A DNA stretch of 64,000 bases from an uncultured Vibrio sp. (GCF_963675395.1 NZ_OY776223.1:248001-312000); one strand, 5' to 3'; counted from the first letter of the stretch, positions 1 through 9,723 are shown. Notes: generated by a model from the letters alone, not told the origin. Numbers and translations: made by a program.

Positions 1-644
1 GTGCAGATCTTGAAGCGAAAATCGGTCGATCTGTAAAGATCGAAAACGACGCAAACTGTTTCGCGCTTTCAGAAGCTTGGGATGAAGATCTACAAGGTGA
101 ACCATCTGTACTGGGTTTAATCTTGGGTACCGGTTTTGGTGGCGGCTTTATTTACGAAGGTAAAGTTTTCTCAGGTCGTAACCACGTAGCGGGAGAGGTT
201 GGCCATATGCGTCTTCCTATCGATGCATGGTTCCACCTAGGTGACAATGCGCCACTACTTGGTTGTGGTTGCGGCAAGAAAGGTTGTCTAGATAGCTACC
301 TATCAGGCCGAGGCTTTGAGTTAATTTACGCGCATTACTACGGTGAGAAGAAAAAAGCGATAGACATCATCGCAGCGTATGGCGAAGGTGAAGAGAAAGC
401 GGTTGAACACGTTGAACGTTTCATGGAACTACTTGCAATCTGCTTTGGTAACATCTTTACTGCAACTGACCCACATGTCGTCGTCTTAGGCGGTGGTCTA
501 TCTAACTTCGATCTCATCTACGAAGAGATGCCAAAACGTATTCCTAAATACCTGCTTTCTGTGGCGAAATGTCCAAAGATCATTAAAGCAAAACATGGTG
601 ACTCGGGTGGCGTTCGTGGCGCAGCGTTCCTAAACATCAAGTAA
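1..644 (+). CDS. nagK: N-acetylglucosamine kinase, ROK family (5' partial)
   Basis: The frame is open from base 3 and continues from outside the window, so about the first third of the protein is missing. NagK phosphorylates cytosolic N-acetylglucosamine with ATP, giving GlcNAc-6-P for the amino-sugar and murein-recycling route. Visible are the ROK substrate segment around [13 protein letters not shown], a glycine-rich ATP-binding stretch ([12 protein letters not shown]) and the structural zinc motif [18 protein letters not shown], with the Cys-x-Cys-Gly-x-x-Gly-Cys pattern of ROK sugar kinases. The segment [14 protein letters not shown] closely matches E. coli NagK, which favours NagK over other ROK kinases such as Mlc, NagC or NanK. 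A hairpin terminator follows directly. Confidence 0.88.
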   Translation, partial: ADLEAKIGRSVKIENDANCFALSEAWDEDLQGEPSVLGLILGTGFGGGFIYEGKVFSGRNHVAGEVGHMRLPIDAWFHLGDNAPLLGCGCGKKGCLDSYLSGRGFELIYAHYYGEKKKAIDIIAAYGEGEEKAVEHVERFMELLAICFGNIFTATDPHVVVLGGGLSNFDLIYEEMPKRIPKYLLSVAKCPKIIKAKHGDSGGVRGAAFLNIK

Positions 645-669
645 ATTCCGTAGCATCAAGTAGATACAA

Positions 670-702
670 AAAAGCTCGCGTTGAATCGCGAGCTTTTACT
701 TT
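670..702 (+). terminator. Rho-independent terminator after nagK
   Basis: An 11-bp stem AAAAGCTCGCG / CGCGAGCTTTT with loop TTGAAT is followed by TACTTTTT. It lies 26 bases after the nagK stop and can also serve the convergent gene at 719-985. Confidence 0.8.
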
Positions 703-718
703 TTCTACTTGGTGCAAT

Positions 719-985
719 TTACTTGTTCTTTTTCCCGACGCCCAGATTTTCTTTTTGAGCTAGAGTAATTTTAGTAAAACCAAGTTTTTTAAAGTGGTTA
801 TCACGGTAGTTTCGAACGGCTTTGGTGTCAGAAATCGCTTCAATTTGCTGTTCCATCTTTAGGTATTCAGATATATCAATACCTTCAGCTTCAGCTACTG
901 CTTCGTGAATATTGCGATGTTGTTGGTAAGAGAACGTCAGTTCTTTGTCTTCGTTCTTGTATGTGTAAAGAATGGTGCGAGCCAT
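719..985 (-). CDS. DUF2960 family protein
   Basis: An 88-residue soluble protein, rich in charged residues, with no signal peptide or membrane segment. The sequence has the features I associate with DUF2960, a small family of unknown function in Vibrio and Shewanella: an MARTxLYTYK start, a central HEAVAEAEGIDISEYLKMEQQ helix and a KAVRNYRDNHFKKLGF tail. It stands alone between nagK and the moeA fusion and is convergent with nagK. The start ATG at 985 is preceded by AGAGATTATT, a usable Shine-Dalgarno. The family name is from memory; the function is unknown. Confidence 0.7.
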   Translation of the reverse strand: MARTILYTYKNEDKELTFSYQQHRNIHEAVAEAEGIDISEYLKMEQQIEAISDTKAVRNYRDNHFKKLGFTKITLAQKENLGVGKKNK

Positions 986-1099
986 AATAATCTCTCGAAT
1001 AGTTTGTTAATGCTTTTAGTGAAACGGAATCATACCTACCACAAGGGAAGAGAGGTTGAACATCAACCTTAAAATCGACTGCAAGCTTCACTAAAAACG

Positions 1100-1122
1100 A
1101 AAGGCCAGCACTGCTGACCTTT
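1100..1122 (-). terminator. Terminator of the tup-mob-moe operon
   Basis: An imperfect hairpin AAAGGTCAGCA / TGCTGGCCTTT, read leftward, is followed by CGTTTTTAG. It sits about 30 bases beyond the moeA stop. Confidence 0.6.
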
Positions 1123-1151
1123 ATGAAATCGTTGCTAGTAACCTATTGGGG

Positions 1152-2930
1152 CTAGATTCTGCCTTGAAGAGGGATGATTGTCACGTTTTCTCCCACTTTA
1201 ACTGTGTCGATAGCGGGGGAGATTTCGATTAGACAATTCGCGTCACTCATCGAACGCAAAATACCAGAGCCTTGCTTACCAGTTGTACGAACGGTGAGGT
1301 GGCCGGTTTCGTCTAGCTGATAGAATCCACGGCTAAACTCCGTTCTGCCTTGACGAGAGCGTAAGTTTTCCGTTGCAACCGCATTTACTTTTAATGGTTG
1401 CCAGCCTTGTTCTCCCTGCATTTTTCGGATTGCTGGCTCAACGAAGTTTATAAACGAGACCATCACGGCAACAGGGTTTCCCGGCAAGCCAAAAAACGGT
1501 TTGTTGTTGATCTGACCAAAAGCAAGCGGGCGACCAGGACGCATGTTGATACGCCAAAAGTCAATTTGGCCCAACTTGTCCAAGGCTAACTTAATGTAGT
1601 CTGCATCACCAACTGACACGCCACCTGACGTCATCACCATGTCCACTTGCTGCGATGCTTGTTCTAATGCTTCGATCATCTGCTGTTCGTTATCTTCCAG
1701 AATACCAAAATCCAAAATTTCACACCCGAGCTGTTCAAGCATACCCAGAATGGTAAATCGGTTTGAGTCGAAGATTGAATTAGGCTTTTGCTCGGTGCCT
1801 GGCGCCTGTACTTCGTCGCCTGTAGAGAATACTGCTACTTTCAGTTTTCGGAATACATTTGCGTGCCCAAAACCAAGAGAGGCGATCATCCCCATTTCTG
1901 GAGAAGCAAGGCGAGTACCAGATTGAAAAACGTTACTGCCAATTTCAAGATCTTCACCAGCTTGACGAACGTTCTGACCCGCTTTGATGTTTGAAGCGTT
2001 AAACGTTACCTTGTCACCAGTTTGTGTCGTCTGTTCGCGCATCACCACTGTGTTACCATTAACTGGTGTTGGTGCGCCAGTCATGATTTTAACCGCTTGT
2101 CCCATTTCTAACGGTTTATCGTAAGCATGGCCTGCAAGTACTTCTGCCATCACTTGATAACTATCTCGTTCCAGATCGTCACTGCGAATAGCATAACCAT
2201 CCATTGCCGAGTTTGTGTATTGAGGAACATTAACCGGAGACACGATATCGTCGGCTAATACTCGTCCATAACTGCACTCAACTTCGCAGACTTCAACTTC
2301 AGTCAGAGGATGAACTAACGACAGTATTTTCTCCTGACCTTGTTCTACAGAAAGGTAAGCAGGGGATAAGGTGTCACAGCACGCGGCTTCTTTTTCTTTT
2401 GATTTCGGCTGTTTTGCTGCATTGGCATATTGAAGAACAAACTCTGCGATCGCGTCCAAATCGTTGATGTTCATTTGTGGTAATTCGGAGTCCAGCTCAT
2501 CACTGTCGGAGGCAATAGCGATGATGTTTTCGTCATGAGGATAAAGCCACGGCTTACCAACTTCGTCACGATGAAGTTCAACTTTGGGAAAGGCGATATT
2601 TTTACAACCTTCAACCAGAATAACGTCTAACTTGTCTTGATCAAAACGAGTTAACAGGTAGTCGAATTCTTCTTCGGCTACTGGTGTCTCCGTCAGCAAA
2701 GCAAAACGATTTCGGGAAGCGATCAACATTTGCGAAGCACCAGCCTTGCGCAAGCGATAGCTGTCTTTCCCCGGCTTATCGACGTCAAAATTGTGATGCG
2801 CGTGTTTTAACATACCAATACGCAAACCTGCTTCGGTTAGCTTTGGTAACAGTGCTTCTAGCAACGTAGTTTTACCGGTGCCTGAGTAGGCAGCAAAACC
2901 AAGAATAGGGATGTTTAGCGTGTGTTTCAT
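1152..2930 (-). CDS. moeA: Bifunctional MobB / molybdopterin molybdotransferase MoeA
   Basis: A 592-residue fusion. Residues 1 to about 175 are a MobB-type P-loop GTPase with Walker A YSGTGKTT near residue 16 and a VILVEGCK segment. Residues from about 195 are a full-length MoeA, with the NSAMDGYAI motif, [19 protein letters not shown] and [13 protein letters not shown]. MoeA inserts molybdate (or tungstate) into adenylylated molybdopterin; MobB helps MobA make the dinucleotide cofactor. The linker carries a Cys-Cys pair (AACCDTL). It is the last gene of the tup operon and overlaps mobA by 4 bases, so supply, insertion and nucleotide attachment are co-expressed. E. coli has separate mobB and moeA genes. 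Confidence 0.93.
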   Translation of the reverse strand: MKHTLNIPILGFAAYSGTGKTTLLEALLPKLTEAGLRIGMLKHAHHNFDVDKPGKDSYRLRKAGASQMLIASRNRFALLTETPVAEEEFDYLLTRFDQDKLDVILVEGCKNIAFPKVELHRDEVGKPWLYPHDENIIAIASDSDELDSELPQMNINDLDAIAEFVLQYANAAKQPKSKEKEAACCDTLSPAYLSVEQGQEKILSLVHPLTEVEVCEVECSYGRVLADDIVSPVNVPQYTNSAMDGYAIRSDDLERDSYQVMAEVLAGHAYDKPLEMGQAVKIMTGAPTPVNGNTVVMREQTTQTGDKVTFNASNIKAGQNVRQAGEDLEIGSNVFQSGTRLASPEMGMIASLGFGHANVFRKLKVAVFSTGDEVQAPGTEQKPNSIFDSNRFTILGMLEQLGCEILDFGILEDNEQQMIEALEQASQQVDMVMTSGGVSVGDADYIKLALDKLGQIDFWRINMRPGRPLAFGQINNKPFFGLPGNPVAVMVSFINFVEPAIRKMQGEQGWQPLKVNAVATENLRSRQGRTEFSRGFYQLDETGHLTVRTTGKQGSGILRSMSDANCLIEISPAIDTVKVGENVTIIPLQGRI

Positions 2931-3514
2931 GATTCTAATTGTCCAAATTGCGCCAGTTCTTCCGGAGTATTTAAGTTGACGAAACAGTTTGGTGAGTCAC
3001 TGAAATCAACGTAACGGGTGTGACACTCTTTATAAAGCAAAATGATTTTTCGATCGCCACGCTCTAAAAACGCGGTCAATTTTGGCAGTACACGCTTATG
3101 GTACATAGTGAAAACAGGTTGCTGGTGATCACCATCATGAGCGACTAAAATATCAGTATCGTCTTCGACCGCCTGACAAAAACGCTCAACTAAGTCAGTA
3201 TTAATCTGTGGGCTGTCACAGGGAACAAATCCAACCCAGTCCGTCTCGGCGTGCACTAATCCAGCATGAATGCCGCCCATCGGGCCAGGGTAATCTTTGA
3301 ATTGATCACTGAAGACTAAGCCAAACTGACTGTACGCCTGTTGATTTCGGTTGGCATTGATCAAAATGCTTGGAGTTTGTGGAGATAAACGTTCGATGAC
3401 GTGTTTGATGAGTGGTTTTTGATTCAGCTCTATCAGACCTTTATCTTTTCCACCCATACGGCTAGCTTGACCACCAGCTAAAATGACCCAACTAGTTTGT
3501 GTTGGTTGAAGCAT
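2927..3514 (-). CDS. mobA: Molybdenum cofactor guanylyltransferase MobA
   Basis: MobA transfers GMP from GTP to molybdenum cofactor, making the guanine dinucleotide form used by DMSO-reductase-family enzymes such as the formate dehydrogenase encoded downstream. The nucleotidyltransferase signature [19 protein letters not shown] is near the N-terminus, with NANRN, the [15 protein letters not shown] segment and FVPCDSP following. I chose the ATG at 3514 (195 residues, the usual MobA length) because AAGAGAAC lies just upstream; a longer frame back to 3550 adds a basic stretch with no match to the family. It overlaps tupC by 23 bases and moeA by 4, indicating translational coupling. Confidence 0.92.
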   Translation of the reverse strand: MLQPTQTSWVILAGGQASRMGGKDKGLIELNQKPLIKHVIERLSPQTPSILINANRNQQAYSQFGLVFSDQFKDYPGPMGGIHAGLVHAETDWVGFVPCDSPQINTDLVERFCQAVEDDTDILVAHDGDHQQPVFTMYHKRVLPKLTAFLERGDRKIILLYKECHTRYVDFSDSPNCFVNLNTPEELAQFGQLES

Positions 3515-4211
3515 ATGCGTTCTCTTGGGAGTTTTCTTTTGGTATGACATACAACAGTGGAGACTCTATCAAAGTCTTATTTTTAATCCACCACTGTTTT
3601 TTACATAAATCGGTTAGCGCGTTGGTTTGATGGCTGGTGATCACGATACTGGAACCACGATCCAACAGATCTTTAGCCATTACCACCAACCTTTCAATTG
3701 ATTCTGCGTCTAGTGAAGCACTTGGCTCATCCATCAATAAAATGGATGGTTTTAAGATCCACGCCCTTGCCATGGCTACGCGCTGCTTTTCACCACCAGA
3801 CAAAACAGAGATATGTTCATCGGCTAACGTTTCTAAGCCTACCATGCGTAGGGCGTTGATAACTTGCGCTCGCTTATCTTTTGCGTTGTCCTGTTGATAT
3901 TTCACGCCATAAACAACGTTTTCGTAAACACTACCATCAAACAAATAGGGGGACTGATGGAGATAAATGACGTCGACACGACCATTTCGGCGAGTCAGCT
4001 TCTTCAGCCAGGTATCTTTCGGCGCCGTTACCGTGCCAGTTGATGCCTTTAACAGACCGGCAAGGATTTTCAGCAGTGTTGTTTTACCGACACCATTATC
4101 GCCTTTGAGATAAATCGCATCGTTAGGTCCAATCGTTAACTCGGGAATGTGAAAGAGCACGCGCTCTTTAAAACGCATGGACAATTGCTCGGCGGTAATT
4201 TTTATAGTCAT
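3492..4211 (-). CDS. tupC: Tungstate ABC transporter ATP-binding protein
   Basis: A 239-residue ABC ATPase with Walker [10 protein letters not shown] (residues 37-45), ABC signature LSGGEKQR (137-144), Walker B ILLMDEP (157-163) and the H-loop near TSHQTN. It sits directly downstream of the permease and the TTTS-type binding protein, so it is assigned as the energising subunit of tungstate (possibly also molybdate) import. It lacks the C-terminal Mop oxyanion domain of ModC, as TupC proteins usually do. The downstream neighbour is mobA, which supports oxyanion delivery to cofactor synthesis. Confidence 0.88.
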   Translation of the reverse strand: MTIKITAEQLSMRFKERVLFHIPELTIGPNDAIYLKGDNGVGKTTLLKILAGLLKASTGTVTAPKDTWLKKLTRRNGRVDVIYLHQSPYLFDGSVYENVVYGVKYQQDNAKDKRAQVINALRMVGLETLADEHISVLSGGEKQRVAMARAWILKPSILLMDEPSASLDAESIERLVVMAKDLLDRGSSIVITSHQTNALTDLCKKQWWIKNKTLIESPLLYVIPKENSQENAYASTNTN

Positions 4212-4254
4212 AATACGCCTCTACATAGAATTGAAAATGAGTCGATCATTAGCT

Positions 4255-4953
4255 TCATGTTCTAAGGTAGCCTTTACCTCTCATACTCGATAAGAAGAAG
4301 TTTAGGGCTAGTGCTAAAGATAGTAATACAATTCCCAATGCAACACCTTGCGCAAAAGCACCTTTACTGCTTTCCATTGCGATTGCTGTCGGAATATTAC
4401 GTGTCACGCCCATAATGTTGCCGCCCACCATCATTGAGCAACCGACTTCTGTAACGATTCGCGAAAAGCCTGCAATGACTGCTGCAAGTAACGGAAATCG
4501 AGTTTCCCAAATCATGGTTGCTGCGACACGCGGGAGTGATACACCCAAGGTAATCGACGTTTCAATCATACGGCGATCGCTCGATTGCAATGCACCGTGC
4601 ATCATTGAGACTAACACCGGAAAGCAGATCAACATTTGACCGAATATCATCGCTTTCTGTGTAAACAGCATTTGCCAGCCACCCCACGGGCCTGCTCTCG
4701 ACAAAAGCATGTAGAGCAATAACCCGATGACGACGGTTGGTACGGCTTGAAGCGTATTGACGATCGACAACAGAAACCATTTACCACGAAAATCGGTATA
4801 CGCGAGCACAAAGGACATCAGAATTGCGGGCAATACCACCAAAGAGATTGCCGTAATAGAAACACTAAAGGAGACCGCGACGATCTCCCAAAGCTCTGCA
4901 TCGAAATTCACCAGTAGCTGGAGTGCTTCTAGTGTTGTTTCAGCAAGATTCAT
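4255..4953 (-). CDS. tupB: Tungstate ABC transporter permease
   Basis: A 232-residue inner membrane protein with about five hydrophobic segments. The cytoplasmic EAA loop contacting the ATPase is visible around IETSITLGVSLPRVAATMIWETRFPLLAAVIAGFSRIVTEVG. The segment FSRIVTEVGCSMMVGGNIMGVTRNIPTAIAMESSKG is characteristic of TupB/WtpB-like permeases. It begins 6 bases after the tupA stop and is followed by tupC. TupB forms the channel that receives the oxyanion from TupA. Confidence 0.9.
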   Translation of the reverse strand: MNLAETTLEALQLLVNFDAELWEIVAVSFSVSITAISLVVLPAILMSFVLAYTDFRGKWFLLSIVNTLQAVPTVVIGLLLYMLLSRAGPWGGWQMLFTQKAMIFGQMLICFPVLVSMMHGALQSSDRRMIETSITLGVSLPRVAATMIWETRFPLLAAVIAGFSRIVTEVGCSMMVGGNIMGVTRNIPTAIAMESSKGAFAQGVALGIVLLSLALALNFFLSSMRGKGYLRT

Positions 4954-4959
4954 CGTGAC

Positions 4960-5778
4960 TTATTTACTGTCCGCGTTGGCGACAAACAGCTGTTTCCCGT
5001 TGAGGCGGAAGCTGTTAATCAATTCCTGCCCATGCTGGTTAACCAACCAATCACTGAATACTTGAGCACCTTTATGATTGATGGTTGGGTAACGTTCAGG
5101 GTTGACTAAGATCACCTGGTAAGGGTTAAACAGCATTTGATCACCTTGGAACAGAATTTCCAGGTCTAGTTTGTTTTGGTAGGCCAACCAAGTACCACGA
5201 TCTGTCATTGTGTAGCCTTGCATCTCAGATGCCATGTTTAGAGTAGGGCCCATGCCTTGTCCTACGCTGCGGTAGCCACCAAAGTTTGGTTCAATTTTGG
5301 TTTGCGCCCAAAAGCCCATTTCTTTCTTGTGTGTGCCAGAATCATCGCCACGAGAAATAAAGATCGCATCTTTGCTGGCAATTTCTTTAAACACATCAAG
5401 GACGCTTTCATCATCTTTGATTTCAGCTGGATCGGCCTTTGGACCAACAATCACAAAATCGTTGTACATGAGTTTACGAGGCTGAACACCATATCCTTTC
5501 TCTACGAATAGGCCTTCTGCTTTAGGCGCATGCGTCATTACCAAATCCACATCACCATTTTCACCCATTTTCAGTGCCTTGCCAGTACCAGCAGCAATAA
5601 TGTCGACTTTGTAGCCGGTCTCTTTTTCGAATTCTGGAAGCAGGTAATCCAGCAGTCCGGAATGGTAAGTACTGGTGGTGGTCGCTAAGCGAACGTGATC
5701 TCCATCTTGAGCGGAAAAAGCGGAGTAGCTTACTAGTGTGATTGACGTTGCAGCCAATGTTAGCGCAATTTTTTTCAT
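4960..5778 (-). CDS. tupA: Tungstate-binding periplasmic protein TupA
   Basis: The solute-binding protein that captures tungstate in the periplasm. From the ATG at 5778 it is 272 residues, with an N-terminal signal peptide (MKKIALTLAATSITLVSYSAFSA) followed by LATTTSTYHSGLLDYLLPEF; the TTTS motif is the oxyanion-binding hallmark of TupA. Further family features are AAGTGKALKMGENGDVDLVMTHAP and the RGDDSGTHKKE stretch. The open frame extends 28 codons upstream to 5862, but the signal peptide and GGAAAGGAAAC, about 10 bases ahead of 5778, fix the start. It is first gene of an operon with a sigma-54 promoter upstream (5931-5945). Confidence 0.92.
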   Translation of the reverse strand: MKKIALTLAATSITLVSYSAFSAQDGDHVRLATTTSTYHSGLLDYLLPEFEKETGYKVDIIAAGTGKALKMGENGDVDLVMTHAPKAEGLFVEKGYGVQPRKLMYNDFVIVGPKADPAEIKDDESVLDVFKEIASKDAIFISRGDDSGTHKKEMGFWAQTKIEPNFGGYRSVGQGMGPTLNMASEMQGYTMTDRGTWLAYQNKLDLEILFQGDQMLFNPYQVILVNPERYPTINHKGAQVFSDWLVNQHGQELINSFRLNGKQLFVANADSK

Positions 5779-5930
5779 TTTTATTTGTTTCCTTTCCAAT
5801 GATGTTTCGGGTTCTGGCGCGTTTAAGGCGTTAGAAGTTCCTGAACGATCTTGATTGCTCAAATCACAAGCCTTCCTTGAGTCGCAGGCTCAAAGTACCT
5901 AACGTATTGACGACTTGGATACCCCTTATA

Positions 5931-5945
5931 GCAAACAAGATGCCA
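5931..5945 (-). promoter_or_regulatory. Sigma-54 (-24/-12) promoter of the tup-mob-moe operon
   Basis: Read leftward, the sequence is TGGCATCTTGTTTGC, with GG and GC separated by exactly 10 bases, as sigma-54 promoters require. The start would be near 5919, leaving a leader of about 140 bases before tupA. It is nearly the same as the fdh promoter at 14006-14022. The interval 5779-6098 holds this promoter, two repeated sites and no convincing gene. Confidence 0.75.
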
Positions 5946-6015
5946 ACAATATTCAACCTAAAATTGTGCGATTTATGCGCCATTTCATAGACTTGTTTGC
6001 ATAAACTCTCCCCTT

Positions 6016-6030
6016 GGTACAAAATGTCCC
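6016..6030. promoter_or_regulatory. Candidate enhancer site 1 for the sigma-54 activator
   Basis: GGTACAAAATGTCCC is an imperfect inverted repeat with half-sites GGtACA / TGTCCC around 3 bases. It is repeated 45 bases further on. It lies about 105 bases upstream of the inferred tup transcription start, the usual range for enhancer-binding proteins. Confidence 0.6.
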
Positions 6031-6060
6031 AATTATTGCGCAGGGTAATCCTGTAGCGTT

Positions 6061-6075
6061 GGTACACTCTGTCCC
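6061..6075. promoter_or_regulatory. Candidate enhancer site 2 for the sigma-54 activator
   Basis: GGTACACTCTGTCCC has the same half-sites and spacing as site 1; including the flanking TT and A, 15 of 18 positions agree. It ends 23 bases before the regulator's ATG, so binding here could also repress the regulator's own transcription. Confidence 0.6.
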
Positions 6076-6098
6076 ACCTAAAACCAACTGGGGTAAAT

Positions 6099-7550
6099 AT
6101 GTCCGCTCAATCCCATATTAGTACAAAGCAACAATACAATGCCTTTTCAGTACTGGTCGTAGATGACGAGCTAGGCATGCAAGCCATTTTGAAAAAAGCG
6201 TTGGGAAAAATGTTTTCCCAGGTTGATACGGCTGGCTGCATTGAGGAAGCAGAGCAACTAAGAAGCTCTCGCCATTATGATCTGATTTTACTCGACATTA
6301 ATTTACCCGGACGTTCAGGGATTGAGTGGGAAGAAGCCTTTACCGATGATGAAAAAAGAGCGGATGTGATCTTTATGACCGGTTATGCCGATCTTGAAAC
6401 TGCGATTCGAGCACTTCAGCTAGGTGCTTCAGATTTTATTCTCAAGCCTTTCAATCTCGATCAAATGCTGAAATCAGTAACCCGTTGTATGGATCGTCGA
6501 TTGAACGAGCGTATGCAATATGCTTTGAAGCGTGATTATCAACGCTACAACAGCTCGGAAATCATCGGTGGTTCAGAGAAAACCCGTCAACTTAAGTTAC
6601 TGATAACTCAGTTTGCACCATCACGTGCGTCTGTATTGATTGAAGGGGAGTCGGGGACAGGGAAAGAGCTGGTCGCGCGTGGTATCCATCAGGCCAGCGG
6701 CAGAAATGGTCCATTTGTTCCCGTTAACTGCGCAGCGATAGCGCCAGAACTATTAGAAAGTGAGCTTTTTGGTCACACTTCCGGCGCATTCACCGGTGCC
6801 AAAAAATCACGTGAAGGTTTATTTCGAGTGGCCAATAGCGGAACACTTTTCCTTGATGAAATCGGTGAAATGCCATTATCGATGCAAGCATCACTTTTAC
6901 GTGTATTAGAGCAGCGTACAATCAGACCGGTTGGCTCAGAGAAAGAAATCAGCATTGATGTCCGTGTGGTCGCCGCGACGAACCGAAACCTTCAAGACGA
7001 AGTGAATCAAGGTAACTTCCGTAGCGATTTGTATTACCGCCTCAACGTTCTGAAGATCGAAGTATGCCCGCTTCGCGAGCGTAAAAGTGATCTCTTGGAT
7101 CTCGTGCCTTTTTTCAGCAACATGTTGACCCGTGAGTTAGGCATGCCCGCACCTAAGTGGGCTCATGAAGATATGGAAGCGATGAACGAATACGATTGGC
7201 CAGGTAACATCCGTGAGCTAAAAAATTTGATTGAGCGCTGTATTTTACTTGGAAAACCTCCTGCTCATCATTGGCGCGAAATAAATGGCACTCACACTTT
7301 GCCGAGTGTATCAATGACCGTCTCGCATACTGCTGAGCTTCCGATGCTAAAGGAAAACAACGAGTTTTTAGGCGACGGCTATCCCAATACTTGGACTCTA
7401 AAGGAAGTCGAAAAAGCGCACATTCAGCAGGTTGTCACGCTGCATGAAGGTAACAAATCGGCAGCAGCGCGTGATTTAGGTGTGGCACGCAAAACGTTAG
7501 AGCGTAAGTATAAAGAGTGGGACGCAGAGGATGAGGAATATGCCAACTAA
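6099..7550 (+). CDS. Sigma-54-dependent response regulator (NtrC family)
   Basis: A 483-residue enhancer-binding protein. Residues 17-130 are a receiver with acidic pocket D22/D23 and phospho-acceptor D66 (LILLDINLPG). The AAA+ domain (about 155-385) has Walker A GESGTGKE, the sigma-54 contact loop GAFTGA, Walker B GTLFLDEIGEM and the arginine-finger region FRSDLYYRLNVL. The C-terminus is a Fis-type helix-turn-helix (NKSAAARDLGVARKTLERKYKEW). The kinase gene overlaps its end. It is divergent from tup and near the fdh cluster, both of which carry sigma-54 promoters, so it is the natural activator of both. The specific signal is not evident. Confidence 0.93.
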   Translation: MSAQSHISTKQQYNAFSVLVVDDELGMQAILKKALGKMFSQVDTAGCIEEAEQLRSSRHYDLILLDINLPGRSGIEWEEAFTDDEKRADVIFMTGYADLETAIRALQLGASDFILKPFNLDQMLKSVTRCMDRRLNERMQYALKRDYQRYNSSEIIGGSEKTRQLKLLITQFAPSRASVLIEGESGTGKELVARGIHQASGRNGPFVPVNCAAIAPELLESELFGHTSGAFTGAKKSREGLFRVANSGTLFLDEIGEMPLSMQASLLRVLEQRTIRPVGSEKEISIDVRVVAATNRNLQDEVNQGNFRSDLYYRLNVLKIEVCPLRERKSDLLDLVPFFSNMLTRELGMPAPKWAHEDMEAMNEYDWPGNIRELKNLIERCILLGKPPAHHWREINGTHTLPSVSMTVSHTAELPMLKENNEFLGDGYPNTWTLKEVEKAHIQQVVTLHEGNKSAAARDLGVARKTLERKYKEWDAEDEEYAN

Positions 7551-9582
7551 GTGGCAGCAACACAAAGGATTGTCTAAGTGGACGCATCGGTTTAAAACCA
7601 TGGTGCGTTATCGACTATTAATTCTGACGTCTGCCCCGATCTTTATGACGCTGTTTGCGTTAATTGCCATCACCATTTATTGGTCTATTCAATACACGTG
7701 GCAGAATACGCTGCTGGATGTTTCCGAACGACTAGGTGTTGCTGAAAATAGTGTCGAGCTACTGCAACAAAAACAAGCCAACTTTGTTACTGCATTCGCA
7801 GATTCCTATGATTTTCATAATCGTATTAATCAGAATACGCCACCGGAAGAACTCCAGGCTTGGGTCTCCACCCAGAAGCATCGTTACGGGTTAGATTTTC
7901 TTTCATTCCAACACGTGAACTCAGTTGAAAACAAATTCCGCTTTATGGATTTGACTAAACGGGAGTCGTTCTTCGATATATTGAATAAAGAAGAGCTGGA
8001 GCAACTCGATCCCGATCTAGCTAAACGGGCAGAAGTGTCGATCGTGAGCCCTGCTAGTGCAACAGAGACCCGTGGGTTAGTAAGCCGCACGGTCATCCCT
8101 GTTTATAATCGCTCTAACGACTTAATCGGCTTCTTAGACGGTGGATTACTCCTCAATAATAGTACCGTATTGGTCGATCAAATCCGCGACCTTATTTACC
8201 CCAATGTGAATGACCGATTGCGATCAGTGGGGACCCTGACATTGTTTCTGTCTGACCTGCGGGTAAGCACCAACGTACCACTGGACAGTGATCACCGTCT
8301 TGGCAGGGCAATTGGAACGAGAGTGAGTAGCGAAGTTTCTGAGCAGGTGCTGTCCCGAGGTGAAATGTGGGTCGGTCGAGCTTTCGTCTATGATGCCTGG
8401 TATATCACGGCTTACCAGCCCATTAAAGACCAATATGATAACGTGATTGGCATGCTATATACTGGGTATTTAATGTGGCCGTTTGTCAAAGCGTATATGA
8501 CGAACATTGCGGAAGTTAGCCTGATGACCCTGATGTTGCTACTGGTGTCCGGAGTAATGGTCTACCGAGGTTCCCGTGATTTATTTCATCCGATAGAACG
8601 TATTCACAAGGTCGTTAAACTGGTTCAACTGGGTAAAGAAAAGCGTATTGGGCCTTTAGGGCTTGATGACGATCATGAGTTGGCGCAACTGGCGAAGCAG
8701 TTTGACAACATGTTGGACGCACTGCAAGAACGTAAGGTAGAGCTGAAGAATGCAGCCGCCCAGCTCGAGTGCAAAGTGCAAGAGCGAACGGCGAGTCTGC
8801 GAGAAAAAACCCAAGAGCTAGAACTGCACATTCAGTTGCTCAATCAAACCAAAGACAAACTGGTGGTTCATGAAAAGCTCTCTGCGCTAGGAGAACTCAC
8901 TGCAGGCATTGCTCATGAAATCAATAACCCGACCGCGGTGATTCTTGGCAATATCGAATTAATTCATTTTGAACTGGGTGAGGACGCGAATCGGGTTCAA
9001 GAAGAAATTGACGCTATTCATGCGCAAATTGATCGCATCAGAAATATTACCCGCAGTTTGTTGCAATACAGCCGACAGGGTGGTGTCCAAGATGAAATCA
9101 CCTGGCAGCATGTCAACCCGATCATCGATGAGAGTATTACTTTGGTTAAAACGGGAACGAAGAAGCGAGATGTTGAATTTGTTACCGACCTTCAAGCTCA
9201 TACTTCAGTCGAGATTAATCGCCACCATTTACTACAGATTTTAGTTAACTTACAGATGAATGCGATTCACGCCATGAACGGCAAAGGTAAGTTGGTCGTC
9301 ACCAGCAGTGACTGGATGGAAGGTAACGAGATCAGAGGTGCTGTTATCCACGTTGCAGACGAAGGCTGTGGTATCAAGCCAGAAAACGTGAGTCGTATAT
9401 TCTCACCGTTCTACACAACCAAACGAGACGGCACGGGATTGGGGCTGTCTGTGTCTCAAAGTATTCTTAGCCAAACGGGTGGTGAGCTAAAAGTAGAATC
9501 CGAGTGGGGTAAAGGCACTGTCTTCAGCATTTACTTACCCAAGAAAGCCGAGTTAGTGTTAGAGGTCACCAATATCGCCTAA
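7540..9582 (+). CDS. Membrane sensor histidine kinase, partner of the sigma-54 regulator
   Basis: About 680 residues. A first membrane helix (about residues 25-47) and a second (about 320-342, SLMTLMLLLVSGVMVY) enclose a periplasmic sensor region of some 270 residues, probably Cache-like. A HAMP linker, a coiled coil (ERKVELKNAAAQLECKVQERTASLREKTQELE) and an NtrB/ZraS-like kinase core follow: phosphorylated His in GIAHEINNPTAVILGN, N-box NLQMNAIHAM, G1 DEGCGI, G2 GTGLGLSVS. The gene overlaps the regulator. I prefer ATG 7540 (GAGG 9 bases upstream) over ATG 7531. The ligand cannot be read from the sequence; formate or an oxyanion would fit the context. Confidence 0.9.
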   Translation: MPTKWQQHKGLSKWTHRFKTMVRYRLLILTSAPIFMTLFALIAITIYWSIQYTWQNTLLDVSERLGVAENSVELLQQKQANFVTAFADSYDFHNRINQNTPPEELQAWVSTQKHRYGLDFLSFQHVNSVENKFRFMDLTKRESFFDILNKEELEQLDPDLAKRAEVSIVSPASATETRGLVSRTVIPVYNRSNDLIGFLDGGLLLNNSTVLVDQIRDLIYPNVNDRLRSVGTLTLFLSDLRVSTNVPLDSDHRLGRAIGTRVSSEVSEQVLSRGEMWVGRAFVYDAWYITAYQPIKDQYDNVIGMLYTGYLMWPFVKAYMTNIAEVSLMTLMLLLVSGVMVYRGSRDLFHPIERIHKVVKLVQLGKEKRIGPLGLDDDHELAQLAKQFDNMLDALQERKVELKNAAAQLECKVQERTASLREKTQELELHIQLLNQTKDKLVVHEKLSALGELTAGIAHEINNPTAVILGNIELIHFELGEDANRVQEEIDAIHAQIDRIRNITRSLLQYSRQGGVQDEITWQHVNPIIDESITLVKTGTKKRDVEFVTDLQAHTSVEINRHHLLQILVNLQMNAIHAMNGKGKLVVTSSDWMEGNEIRGAVIHVADEGCGIKPENVSRIFSPFYTTKRDGTGLGLSVSQSILSQTGGELKVESEWGKGTVFSIYLPKKAELVLEVTNIA

Positions 9583-9723
9583 TCAGTACTGATACCTTAC
9601 CGCTATATGCATAAATCAAAGGTTTTCTGAATAATTAATAAAAACAAAACTTGCAGTGTGTAGCCTTAACAAGTACCGTTGCCCGGTTTTTATAAATACA
9701 CTCAAATTGCTAAGGTAAAGGTT

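Noticed and set aside
5779..5919. Molybdenum cofactor riboswitch in the tupA leader
   Set aside because: I cannot identify the conserved helices of the Moco RNA in this sequence.
5864..6067. A 67-codon leftward frame between tupA and the regulator
   Set aside because: It spans the sigma-54 promoter and one enhancer site, has no Shine-Dalgarno and no protein-family character.
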